NCBI GenBank assembly: GCA_014904985.1 | Contig: MU128963.1 | Location: forward strand, 267,592-282,360 | Direction of reading: 5' to 3' | DNA length: 14,769 nt | From: Hydnum rufescens UP504 | Lineage: Eukaryota > Basidiomycota > Agaricomycetes > Cantharellales > Hydnaceae | Part shown: positions 1 to 7,854 of the stretch, one piece after another | Layout: the number at the start of each line of letters is the position of its first letter | Position numbering within the stretch: the stretch's first letter is position 1 | Program-made: the position numbers and the translations under genes | The notes under the pieces: model-generated | Seen by the model: only the letters and a program-made list of their open reading frames with translations | Told to the model about the DNA's origin: nothing | Databases searched by the model: none

Positions 1-1
1 C

Positions 2-346
2 GAAAACTCAGGCAATAATTCGAATTTGACTGCCGATCAAATTCCTCTCTCATGTCAGGACTTTGCAACGATGGAAGAAACTGAAATCGGCCTTGGAGCA
101 CTAGTAACCGACCGCGACTCACACTACCTGGCACTACGTGTAGGAGAATTCGGCGTATTTTATCCCGACATCGAAAACGATACCGATCACTTCTATTATG
201 CCTACTTAAGCCAAATCCGAATCAGTGACTTCAGTTCAGACGGTCACCTACTCGTTCGAATCCATCTCATCCTCGTAGTGTTTGGCGAAATGGAGGACGA
301 GTGCCCAGACCCATACTTCACCCACACAATCCCCATCGCCGTTTGA
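2..346 (+). CDS. 3' part of an unrecognised protein-coding frame, open at the left edge
   Basis: The frame has no stop from base 2 to a TGA at 344-346, giving about 114 residues, so the start lies outside the window or behind an intron. The product is acidic and ordinary in composition (for example ...YLALRVGEFGVFYPD... and a C-terminal ...FTHTIPIAV). I see no signal peptide, membrane segment or catalytic motif, and I do not recognise the family. The segment is rich in CGA and TCG words, unlike the CpG-poor right half of the window, so it has not suffered the same decay. It has the same orientation as the next two frames and could be an exon of one split gene. A shorter start at 26 (TTG) is unlikely to be used. 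Confidence 0.4.
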   Translation, partial: ENSGNNSNLTADQIPLSCQDFATMEETEIGLGALVTDRDSHYLALRVGEFGVFYPDIENDTDHFYYAYLSQIRISDFSSDGHLLVRIHLILVVFGEMEDECPDPYFTHTIPIAV

Positions 347-569
347 TTCTCTTCGAAATAAAACGCTGCCTCTGCCTGTCCCCTGATGACATTGACGTAT
401 GAGAAGCTGACAGCAAAATATGAATGAAAATGACCCTGCACATCAATGAAGGATTTCGAACCCATGAAAAACCTAAGCGAGATTAAATGGACACATGATT
501 ATTGATCTGCGGATGCAAAAGTGACATAAAAGCAAATCGAACGACTATCCTCAAGGCACGAATCAAAAA

Positions 570-902
570 GTGTTCACCATGCCATTGGAACTTCACACGA
601 TTGTATATCGGCAATTCGATTACCCGTACCCAGAACCATTCACCCATCTCAAACCCCACACGATTATCCGCTATTATCCTAATCCCCAAGTTGCATACGA
701 TGGCGTTATAAAGACAAAAAGGGTCGACTGGACAACGTACGAGTTCGGAGAACCGCATAACAATCGACCCTCATTACGCCATGATCTCGAAATCGAATTT
801 GGTCTTCTCCTCCGTGTTCCAGAAAACATGTCTGTACCCCACCGAACCTTCTCCACAGATGCTCTTGACCTCCACCTGAACAATGCCATTCAAAGTGGGT
901 AA
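570..902 (+). CDS. hypothetical protein, about 110 residues
   Basis: A frame opens at an ATG at 570 (MFTMPLELHTI...) and ends at a stop at 900-902. The product is rich in tyrosine, proline and histidine in its first half and charged in its second half, with pieces such as VDWTTYEFGEPHNNR and LEIEFGLLLRVPENMS. No known domain is evident. The opposite strand is also open over 483-758, so coding strand is not certain. I prefer plus because both neighbouring frames run that way. It may be one exon of a split gene or a fragment of a mobile element. Confidence 0.35.
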   Translation: MFTMPLELHTIVYRQFDYPYPEPFTHLKPHTIIRYYPNPQVAYDGVIKTKRVDWTTYEFGEPHNNRPSLRHDLEIEFGLLLRVPENMSVPHRTFSTDALDLHLNNAIQSG

Positions 903-959
903 TCGCTTAAAAATCCTAGAATAATACAAAGGAAAAACTATTAAAAACACGGATATTAA

Positions 960-1160
960 AGATCCTTACCCAACAATAAGCAATTTCTATCACCAAATTC
1001 GAAACGTAAACTCAGAAGAAATCTTGCTTTGGTTCAAAGGATGGACGTGGTGGTTCTACACAAGGAGGCATGGTCAGATCTCAATCGTATGACTGTCAAG
1101 AAAGGCAAAGGGCATTGCAAGGGGCTGCAATTAAAAGTGTTCACCATCTGTGGAAGATAA
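960..1160 (+). CDS. short open segment without a clear start
   Basis: One frame stays open for 67 codons, bounded by TAA stops at 957-959 and 1158-1160. The product is basic (…NSKRKLRRNLALVQRMDVVV…, then VKKGKGHCKG). The first ATG lies near the middle, so it may be an internal or terminal exon rather than a whole gene. It sits just upstream of the 157-bp tandem repeats. No family is recognised. Confidence 0.2.
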   Translation, partial: RSLPNNKQFLSPNSKRKLRRNLALVQRMDVVVLHKEAWSDLNRMTVKKGKGHCKGLQLKVFTICGR

Positions 1161-1252
1161 AAACATCCAGTATCAGAAAAAGCGAAATTACACAACTTCC
1201 AGCCATTGGACGATCACATGACCGATTATGAGATTAATTACGGCTACGCGCA

Positions 1253-1710
1253 GAAACGAAATTCGTTTTATAACTCCGTCAGTTTTGATCGGAGAGGTAC
1301 GCCCATATAACGCTTAGAAAGCTACGATTCACACCTTTCGAACGGTACCAAACACAAGTTGAACGGACCAAAACTGCACTCTCCAGGCCAATTTTATTAT
1401 TAAAATCCAGGATTTCCAGTAAAAAACGAATACCTCCGTCAGTTCGCATTCAATACTCTCGGAACAACCGCGCCTAGAAAGATATAAAAAATCCGCATCC
1501 AACGGTACTGAGCACGCGAAGAACAGATTAAAACTGAACTCTACAGAACGATATTACTATCAGAATTAACACCCATCAGTAAAAAACGAATTTCTCCGTC
1601 AGTTTACACCGGATCTGCTCGGAACCACCGCGCCCAGAAAGCTGTTAAAAATCCGCATTGAATGATACCAAGCACGCCTATTACGGATACAAACTGCTGT
1701 CTCTGCATCG
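1253..1710 (+). repeat. degenerate tandem repeat, about 157-bp period, three copies
   Basis: The block CTCCGTCAGTT occurs at about 1274, 1432 and 1594. In each copy it is followed at similar spacing by a GATC/GGATC-like box, a CGCGCC or ACGCCC box, AGAAAG, an AACGGTACC-like box and CAC-A-C. AAAAAACGAAT precedes copies two and three. Copies have diverged by many substitutions and small indels, so the array is old. No copy carries a long reading frame. Two further copies in reverse orientation lie at about 12180-12480, so the unit belongs to a dispersed family. The block keeps many CpG sites. Confidence 0.7.
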
Positions 1711-1854
1711 AATCCCACACCATGCACTTGTTCCTTTTATTAACCAGTAACAAAAACACCTTAACCACTGGACTATGCTCAGATTAATCTCCAGAACCCG
1801 GAGATGTCCTTTAATTTCGCTTCCCATGAGCCCCAAAACACATCACAAGATCAG

Positions 1855-2129
1855 TGACATCATGCTCCAACCACTCCACAAGCTCAGCAAATTAGTGACA
1901 TCATTCCCTTTATGAATCCTTTTGTTCTCTTTATGAATGACATCACTATGACTTCACTATGACATCACACTCTATGGATGACTCAGCTATGACCGCATTA
2001 TGACATCATTTCTTTATTACTCTTTTGTTCTACTCCACTATGACTCCCCCATGACATCACTATGATCTCATAGCTTTATTACTCTTTTGTTCTTGCTCCA
2101 TGCACAGCCACCTTCAGATAGGTATATAA
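1855..2129 (+). promoter_or_regulatory. promoter with six TGACATCA boxes and a TATA box
   Basis: TGACATCA, a half-CRE/AP-1-like octamer of the kind bound by bZIP factors, occurs at 1855, 1896, 1938, 1960, 2001 and 2052. Related TATGACTTCAC and ATGACTCAG words lie between. TTACTCTTTTGTTCT also occurs twice (about 2017 and 2077). GGTATATAAGC at 2121-2131 is a good TATA box, with a pyrimidine-rich tract about 20 bases further on that could hold the transcription start. Binding by bZIP proteins is inferred from the motif only. Confidence 0.5.
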
Positions 2130-2360
2130 GCTAGCAGATTTTCTTGTTCCCCCCCATCTCCTCACTCTGGAAATGAACCACTGTCAACTACTGTCTACCA
2201 TTCTGCTTAATATCTAAAGAACTGTCTATCTAAAGCCATCTGGAGCTAAGTCATCTTCAAGGTTGTTGAGACCAAGCTACTGGAAGCCATCTACGCGAAA
2301 TACTGAAGCCAAGGATAGTTGCAGAACCTAAGGTTAGAGTTGCTGGACATCCAGGGAAAA

Positions 2361-2441
2361 GGTAAGCATAACAAAAATACGAGTCAGGGAAGAAGATTGA
2401 AGCATACTAACCAAACTAACCAAGCGCTGACCATTCTATAG
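2361..2441 (+). other. predicted 81-bp intron in the LTR leader
   Basis: A donor GTAAGC follows AAAAG at 2361. A perfect branch-point TACTAAC lies at 2405-2411, CTAAC repeats just after it, and the acceptor CTATAG ends at 2441. Length and signals fit fungal introns. It would be removed from a transcript started at the TATA box at 2123. Confidence 0.5.
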
Positions 2442-2522
2442 CCCACAGATATCCGCATTTTGACTAGGAGGATGTAAACAAGGACACACAAATATAAGTA
2501 AACGAACAAACGCAACACGAAC

Positions 2523-2640
2523 ACGTATAAGCCTTTCCACAAGCATCCCAGACGTATAAGCCTTCCTATAAGCATCCTCCACATATAAGCCTTTCTATAA
2601 GCATTCCATACAACGTATAAGCCTTCTTATAAGCATCTAC
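2523..2640 (+). repeat. minisatellite of about 29 bp, four copies
   Basis: Four copies of a unit close to ACGTATAAGCCTT followed by TCTATAAGCATCC lie head to tail, with a few substitutions and a one- or two-base length change in the last. Each unit holds two ATAAGC words. It sits inside the predicted LTR, between the intron and AATAAA. Confidence 0.75.
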
Positions 2641-2840
2641 GATATATCATTGACTATTGCTAGTCCATATCACATTCCATTCTCCAATAAACACATACAT
2701 ATCTTGCAGAGAGTGATCAACCATCGAAGCGAACCAACCCATTTGAATAAACAGAAACACAGTCTCCTATCTACACACTGGCTGAACCAGATTTTGATTT
2801 GACAGTCATCGGAGCTCCTAACCCTTCTTCTATAGCGCAC

Positions 2841-4180
2841 ATGCCCATATTTCGCCCGGGCCTTTCCTGTGGATTCTTTGGATGGGGGTTTTGCAGAGTG
2901 AGAAAATCTAGAATAGTGCATATGTTAGTTTTAAAAAAATAACAAAAGCAATGCCAAAAGAGCAGCCAGGGCTGCTCTTTTGGTGTCGTTGTACACCCCA
3001 TAATAAAAAACCACATACCTAATATTGCCACACACCCGCCGAAGTGGGTGTGTGGCACCGTACTTGTTTCATCATCATATGGGTTGTGGGTGCTCAAGAG
3101 TTGGGGTCTTGGGTGGCTGCGCACTCCTGTGTTTCATGGTGCATTGTCTGTGCATTCTCCGGGTTGGGTTTCGTGGAGGGAGAAAGAACCTAGAGTAATT
3201 AAATACATTAGTAAAAAAAAAAAACACAAGCAATGCCAAAAGAGCAGCTGGTGCTGCTCTTTTGGCATTGTAATACACCCCATAATTTAAAAAAATGGAC
3301 CTAATACACCCACCAAAGTGGGTGTGTGGCACCGTGCTTGATTCGTTGTTGTAGGCATTGGGGATACGCAAGGGTTGAGGTCCTGGGTGGCTGTGCACAT
3401 GCCCATATTTTGCCCAGGCCTTGTCCACGGATTCTTTGGATGGGGGTTTCGCGGAGTGAGAAAACCTAGAATAGCACGTATGTTAGTTTAAAAGAAATAA
3501 CAAAAACAACACCAAAAGAGCAGCCGGGGCTACTCTTTTGGCATTGTCATACACCCCATAATAAAAAAACACATACCTAATATTGCCACACACCCGCCAA
3601 AGCAGGTGTGTGGTGCCGTACTCGTTTCATCATCATATGGGTTGTGGGCACTCAAGAGTCGGGGTCTTGGTGGCTGCGCACTCCTGTATTTCATGGTGCA
3701 TTGTCTGTGCATTCTCTGGATCGGGTTTCATGGAGGGAGAAAGAACCTAGGATAATTAAATATGTTAGTAAAAAAAAAATACCATAAGCAATGCCAAAAG
3801 AGCAGCTGGTGCTGCTCTTTTGGTGTCATAATACACCCTGTAATTTAAAAAACTGACCTAATACACCCACCGAAGTGGGTGTGGCACCATACTTGATTCG
3901 TCATTGTAGGGGTTGGGTTGAAGTGCTGGGTGGCTGCATGCACCCCCATATTTCGCTCTGGGCCTTGTCTGCGCATAATTTGGCTGGGGTTTCGCAGAGG
4001 GAGAGAGGATCTAGAATAACGAATTTGTTAGTAAAAAAAAACAACACAAGCAATGCCAGAAGAGCAGCTGTTGCTGCTCTTTTGGCATCGCCATACACCC
4101 AGATAAAAAACTTACCTAATAGTGCCCCACACCCGCTGCGGCAGGTGTGTGGCACCATCTTGTGCTTGCTTCAGGTGGCC
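2841..4180 (-). repeat. left block of five exon-intron cassettes, minus strand
   Basis: Read on the minus strand, predicted introns are 4011-4115, 3747-3857, 3466-3576, 3190-3300 and 2908-3018 (105 or 111 bp). Donors are GTAAGT, GTCAGT, GTATGT, GTCCAT and GTATGT. Each intron has an AAAAGAGCAGC-type hairpin (AGAAGAGCAGC on one strand in the first), a T tract, an ACTAAC branch motif and a CTAG acceptor. Each exon ends in a CACCC/GGGTG hairpin before the donor. Cassettes alternate between two types, giving a dimer period of about 557 bp. Frames that cross these blocks change between copies and run through the predicted introns, so I do not call them genes. Confidence 0.75.
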
Positions 4181-4450
4181 TTAGTAGAGTAGAGATTCAA
4201 TGCTGGCGATTGCCGGCCTCAAAAAAGTGCCCAAGTAGGGGCAGTACAAGGCTCATATAAATAGATAATAGATACACATAGAATAATACTAAATATGTAT
4301 TATTTAGTATTCTATGTGTAGGTATCTATTATCTATTTATATGAGCCTTGTACTGCCCCTACTTGGGCGCTTTTTTGAGACCAGCAATCGCTGGCATTGA
4401 ATCTCGTCTGATTCTACTCTACTAAGGCCACCTGAAGCAAGCACAAGATG
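4181..4450. promoter_or_regulatory. AT-rich palindrome centre, candidate divergent promoter
   Basis: This is the innermost part of the inverted repeat and contains no hairpin cassette. Each side has the same outward order: an AT-rich core with CTATTTATATGAG (TATA-like, plus-strand copy at about 4333-4345), the shared GCCTTGTACTGCCCC block, a run of six T in the outward direction, CAATCG flanked by short complementary GC words, and then GGCCACCTGAAGCAAGCAC before the first cassette. Because both arms read outward, this is where a start for both transcripts would be expected. Promoter activity is inferred from position and composition only. Confidence 0.35.
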
Positions 4451-4484
4451 GTGCCACACACCCGCCACAGCGGGTGTGTGGCAC
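4451..4484 (+). repeat. exon-end hairpin of the first right-arm cassette, perfect 15-bp stem
   Basis: GTGCCACACACCCGC (4451-4465) pairs perfectly with 4470-4484 across a CACA loop. The donor GTAAGT begins six bases further on, at 4491. This is the reference form of the exon hairpin. Confidence 0.85.
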
Positions 4485-4490
4485 TATTAG

Positions 4491-4597
4491 GTAAGTTTTT
4501 TATCTGGGGTGTACGGCAATGCCAAAAGAGCAGCAACAGCTGCTCTTTTGGCGTTGCTTGGGTTGTTTTTTTTTTACTAACAAATTTGTTATTCTAG
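4491..4597 (+). other. predicted intron with internal hairpin (reference cassette)
   Basis: The donor GTAAGT lies at 4491, followed by a hairpin whose arms GCCAAAAGAGCAGC (4521-4534) and 4539-4552 pair perfectly over an AACA loop. The stem extends to 19 pairs (4516-4557) if one G-U pair is allowed. A run of T, then TACTAAC ending at 4581, and the acceptor TTCTAG ending at 4597 complete the intron. The hairpin lies between donor and branch point, where pairing shortens the effective distance between splice signals in some yeast introns. Whether it does so here is inference. Confidence 0.65.
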
Positions 4598-5841
4598 ATC
4601 CTTTCTCCCTCTGCGAAACCCCAGTCGAATTATGCGCCAAGGGTGAAATATGGGGGCGCGCACAGCCACCCAAGACCTCAACCTTCGCATATCCTCAACC
4701 CCTACAACGATGAATCAAGTATGGCACCACACCCACTTTGGTGGGTGTATTAGGTCAGTTTTTTTAAATTACAGGGTGTATTACAACACCAAAAGAGCAG
4801 CACCAGCTGCTCTTTTGGCATTGCTTATGGTATTTTTTTTTTACTAACATATTTAATTATTCTAGGTTCTTTCTCCCTCCATGAAACCCAATCCAGAGAA
4901 TGCACAGACAATGCACCATAAAATACAGGAGTGCGCAGCCACCAAGACCCCGACTCTTGAGTGCCCACAACCCATACGACAATGAAACAAGTACAGCACC
5001 ACACACCCGCTTTGGCGGGTGTGTGGCAATATTAGGTATGTGTTTTTTTATTATGGGGTGTACGACAACACCAAAAGAGCAGCCCCGGCTGCTCTTTGAT
5101 GTTGCTTTCATTATTTTTTTAAAACTAACATACACACTATTCTAGGTTTTCTCACTCCGCGAAACCCCCATCCAAAGAATCCGCGGACAAGGCCCGGGTG
5201 AAATACAGGCATGTGCGCAGCCACCCAGGACCTTAGCCCTCACGTATCCCCAATGCCTACAATGACGAATCAAGCACGGCGCCACACACCCACTTTGGTG
5301 GGTGTATTAGGTCTGTTTTTTTAAATTATGGGGTGTATTACAACGCCAAAAGAGCAGCACCAGCTGCTCTTTTGGCATTGCTTGTGTTAGTTTTTTTTAC
5401 TAACATATTTAATTACTCTAGGTTCTTTCTCCCTCTGCGAAACCCAACCCGGAGAATGCACAGACAATGCACCACGAAACACAGGAGTGCACAGCCACCC
5501 AAGACCCCGACTCTCAAGTACCCACAACCCATATGATGACAAAACAAGTACGGTGCCACACACTTGCTTTGGTGGGTGTGTGGCAATATTAGGTATGTGT
5601 TTTTTTATTACGGGGTGTACAATGACACCAAAAGAGCAGCCCTGGCTGCTCTTTTGGCATTGCTTTTGTTATTTTTTTAAAACTAACATATGCACTATTC
5701 TAGATTTTCTCACTCTGCAAAACCCCTGTCCAAAGAATCCACAGACAAGGCCCGGGCGAAATACAGGCATGCGCGCAGCCACCCAAGACCCTAACTCTCA
5801 ACTATTCGCAACCAATACAATGAGGCGACCTCAAATATGGA

Positions 5842-5871
5842 GCCACACACCCGCCGAAGCGGGTGTGTGGC
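5842..5871 (+). repeat. terminal exon hairpin with no donor after it
   Basis: GCCACACACCCGC (5842-5854) pairs perfectly with 5859-5871 over a CGAA loop. In every other right-arm cassette the hairpin is followed by ...TTAG and a GT donor. Here the sequence changes to unrelated DNA after CAAT, which marks the end of the block. Confidence 0.8.
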
Positions 5872-5875
5872 AATC

Positions 5876-6585
5876 AGCCCCTCTGTGTTTCCGCGCTATC
5901 CAATCAGTTCAAACTCCATGTATCCATTATCCCACAACTCTGTAAATAGTGACATCTGCCCTGAAGTCTTCAAGCCCATGTTCAACCCATCACAAGGTCT
6001 TTACTGTGTATTAATCTGATGATCACCCGACTTTCAAAAGGATCAAGACATTCATGGTGCCCTGGAATCTTTGGATTATGGTTGAGGATGAAGATGTGGA
6101 TGGTGAGATTAGTGGAAGATGAACACCCTGACTGTCCCAATGTATGAGCCCTTTGGCCCTTCCCACCTAAGTACTTAGTGTCATTAGTTTTGAATCACTG
6201 GCTCTGTGGAGAGTCGGCAGCCAATCTCATTCAAGGACCTGATCCTTCCTAAGTAATTCCCTCTCACAACTCCTCTCCTCTCCCTCCAGCCACTCCCTCT
6301 TGCTACATTGCACAAGGAACTTGAGGGACCACACCCAAGCAAATTACAGTCATTCTCTGGTATCAATACTGTGATCATTGGCCTGCGGGGTCCCCCTGGG
6401 TTTTTCAACCCCATCTTGTATCCCGCAGCTTTTGCACCCGTGAGTCATGGGGGCGGGTTTTCAACCCTGTGGGGCGGGAGGTCCTAAATTCCCCCGTGGG
6501 GACCCCGTGCAATAGCCTACCCCAACAGACACCCTTCTGTATGCAAAACCAAGTACAAAGCACATGACTGGGGTGCAAAATTGGT
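5876..6585. other. 710-bp spacer between the palindrome and the third block, no gene seen
   Basis: No cassette, convincing reading frame or RNA gene is visible. A minus-strand frame at 6184-6414 (76 codons) lacks recognisable features and I do not call it. A GC-rich inverted-repeat segment at 6386-6507 is listed separately. The last 40 bases lead into the first hairpin of the third block. Confidence 0.5.
6386..6507. repeat. short GC-rich segment bounded by inverted repeats
   Basis: CGGGGTCCCC at 6386-6395 is repeated inverted at 6498-6507. Between them are two related words, GGGTTTTTCAACCCC and GGGTTTTCAACCCTG, each a small stem-loop. The segment of about 122 bp resembles a short nonautonomous repeat. 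No flanking target duplication was found. Confidence 0.45.
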
Positions 6586-6623
6586 ACCACACACCCACTT
6601 CGGCAGGTGTGTGGTAATATTAG

Positions 6624-6723
6624 GTACGTCTCATCCCACTGGTGCCAAAAGAGCAGCAGAAGCTGCTCTTTTGGCACCTTTATTTCTTTTTTTTTACTAA
6701 TGGATTATTATTTGTTGTTCTAG
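6624..6723 (+). other. predicted intron with 17-bp internal hairpin
   Basis: The donor GTACGT opens the intron. GGTGCCAAAAGAGCAGC pairs perfectly with its partner over an AGAA loop, a 17-bp stem. A T tract, TTACTAAT and the acceptor TTCTAG follow. The outer stem pairs (GGTGCC/GGCACC) differ from the right-arm form (GCAATGCC/GGCGTTGC) but still pair. Confidence 0.65.
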
Positions 6724-6875
6724 GCTCCTTTCCTCTGTGAAAACCTGCCTGACAAGCAGATGGGCAAGCCCCCAGTATGCGCAGCCCCCCAAGCCCAAAG
6801 GGCCTGCCCCCTGAAATGATGATCAACAAACCTGTGTACCCCACACCCGCTTCGGCAGGTGTGTGGTAATATTAG

Positions 6876-6974
6876 GTATGTCTAATTGCATTGGTGCCAA
6901 AAGAGCAGCAGAAGCTGCTCTTTTGGCACCTCTGTTTTCTTTTTTTACTAATGTATTATTATTTATTGTTCTAC
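6876..6974 (+). other. predicted intron with a broken acceptor (CTAC)
   Basis: The donor GTATGT, the 17-bp hairpin with AGAA loop and the TTACTAAT branch motif are all present, but the expected TTCTAG end reads TTCTAC at 6970-6974. A transcript would have to use another AG or retain this intron. It is the only full cassette in the three blocks without a consensus acceptor. Confidence 0.55.
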
Positions 6975-7126
6975 ATTCCTTCCCCCCATGAAAACCCACC
7001 TGACAAGCACATGGGCAAGCCCCAGTATGTGCAGCCACCCAAGTGGAGAGGGCCTGCCCCCCAAACATGGTGATCAATGAAACTGTGTACCACACACCTG
7101 CTGCAGTGGGTGTGTGGTAATACCCT

Positions 7127-7242
7127 GTAAGTTTTCAATTACAAGACCTATGAAAGCACCAAAGAGCAGCAGAAGCTGCTCTTTTGGTGCTTCCTTTGTT
7201 TTTTTTTAGAAAAATTAATGTGTTATTTATTGATTGATCTAG
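7127..7242 (+). other. predicted intron with re-paired hairpin base
   Basis: The donor GTAAGT starts after TACCCT, without the usual TTAG. The hairpin has an AGCACC outer arm pairing with GGTGCT, in place of GGTGCC and GGCACC in the two preceding introns, so both sides changed. One A is missing from the left arm. The branch motif is weak (ATTAATG) and the acceptor is ATCTAG. Confidence 0.55.
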
Positions 7243-7386
7243 GCCCTCTCCCAGCACGAAAACCCCTGCACAAAAAAGGGATGTGCACAGCCACCTGCAA
7301 CCCGCAACCCGATCCAAGAACCCGTGATCATGGTGCAAAAAACAAGTACCACACACCTGCTTTGGTGGGTGTGTGGTAATTTTAAG

Positions 7387-7479
7387 GTGAGTACAACTGC
7401 ACAAGAGGAGCAGTGTAGGCTGCTCCTTTTGTGTGGCTTTTCTTGTTTTTTTTACTTAACATATTATTTATTATTTTAG
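7387..7479 (+). other. predicted intron with GGAGCAG/CTGCTCC hairpin
   Basis: The donor GTGAGT follows TTTTAAG. The stem CACAAGAGGAGCAG pairs with CTGCTCCTTTTGTG, 14 pairs including one G-T (G-U in RNA), over a six-base loop. The branch motif is ACTTAAC and the acceptor TTTTAG. Compared with the palindrome introns a G has been gained in one arm and a C in the other. Confidence 0.6.
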
Positions 7480-7638
7480 TTTGTCACCTGGACCCAACAC
7501 CCACAACCCCACTGAACGAACACAGGAGAACGATGACCCACCCACCAAATGAATCCTGCAAACAGCAATGAGTCAAAACCACAACACAAGCCCCAGATGA
7601 ACCCCATGCCCACTGAAGTGGGTGTGGTAATCTTTAAG

Positions 7639-7741
7639 GTAAGTATATATGTACATGTCTGACTATGCAAAAGGAGCAGCAGGGGCTGCTCCTTTTGCCT
7701 GGTTTTTCTTTTTTTAACTAACTTATTATTTATTGTCATAG
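7639..7741 (+). other. predicted intron with perfect 14-bp variant hairpin
   Basis: The donor is GTAAGT. GCAAAAGGAGCAGC pairs perfectly with its partner over an AGGG loop. Compared with the reference GCCAAAAGAGCAGC both arms have lost one base and gained another at matching positions. The branch motif is TAACTAAC and the acceptor CATAG. Confidence 0.65.
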
Positions 7742-7854
7742 GTATTCTTCTGAACCTGCATCCCCCAACTGAAGCCACAACCCTGCTGAGTGAAAACATG
7801 CGACCATGGGTGAGGGGGAACCCCAATGGTGAAGCATGAAATGACATCCCCGGT

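Larger units (their letters stand above)
1790..2770 (+). mobile_element. probable solo or truncated LTR of an LTR retrotransposon
   Basis: The region is laid out like a long terminal repeat. A promoter half (1850-2130) has repeated TGACATCA boxes, a TATATAA box lies at 2123-2129, a leader of about 200 bases follows, then a short intron, a minisatellite and a polyadenylation signal AATAAA at 2686-2691. A plausible right end is TACACA near 2770, directly followed by TGGCTGAACC, which begins with the TGG expected of a tRNA primer-binding site. About 70 bases later the sequence joins the hairpin-cassette array. No gag, protease or reverse transcriptase frame follows. The left border was not resolved and no target duplication was found. 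An alternative is the promoter and leader of a spliced noncoding transcript. Confidence 0.5.
2841..5776. repeat. large inverted repeat (palindrome) of hairpin cassettes
   Basis: The left arm (about 2841-4295) is the reverse complement of the right arm (about 4301-5776), with a five-base spacer TGTAT at 4296-4300. Five introns in one arm mirror five in the other, in the same order and with near-identical spacings. By eye about nine bases in ten agree near the centre, with mostly C/T or G/A differences and small indels. Homology ends in mid-exon at the left (about 2841), whereas the right arm runs on to its last hairpin at 5871, so the left end looks truncated next to the LTR. Cassettes read outward from the centre on both sides. 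Confidence 0.9.
4301..5871 (+). repeat. right block of five exon-intron cassettes, plus strand
   Basis: Predicted introns are 4491-4597, 4754-4865, 5036-5145, 5311-5421 and 5593-5703 (107-112 bp). Donors are GTAAGT, GTCAGT, GTATGT, GTCTGT and GTATGT, and every intron has an exact ACTAAC before the final TAG. The exons between them are 4598-4753, 4866-5035, 5146-5310 and 5422-5592 (156, 170, 165 and 171 bp). A last exon from 5704 ends in a hairpin at 5842-5871 that is not followed by a donor, so the block stops there. Two exon types alternate with a 557-bp dimer period. Two exons (4598-4753 and 5422-5592) are open in the first frame until a TAG at their last codon, but the other two are closed, so coding is unlikely. 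Confidence 0.75.

Noticed and set aside
483..758. Minus-strand 91-codon frame
   Set aside because: It overlaps the plus-strand frame at 570-902, which fits the orientation of its neighbours; neither could be confirmed by a domain.
4340..4400. Pol III gene or tRNA-like hairpin near the palindrome centre (run of T, CCAGC/GCTGG)
   Set aside because: No A or B box and no cloverleaf can be drawn, and the hairpin has only about five pairs.
4521..5703. GC-containing hairpins followed by T runs resemble bacterial intrinsic terminators
   Set aside because: The T runs are followed in each unit by ACTAAC and TAG at constant distance, and the surroundings are fungal, so these are better read as intron polypyrimidine tracts.
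2771..5945. Several 60-150 codon frames across the cassette blocks
   Set aside because: They run through predicted introns and hairpins, change frame between copies and appear on both strands of the palindrome.
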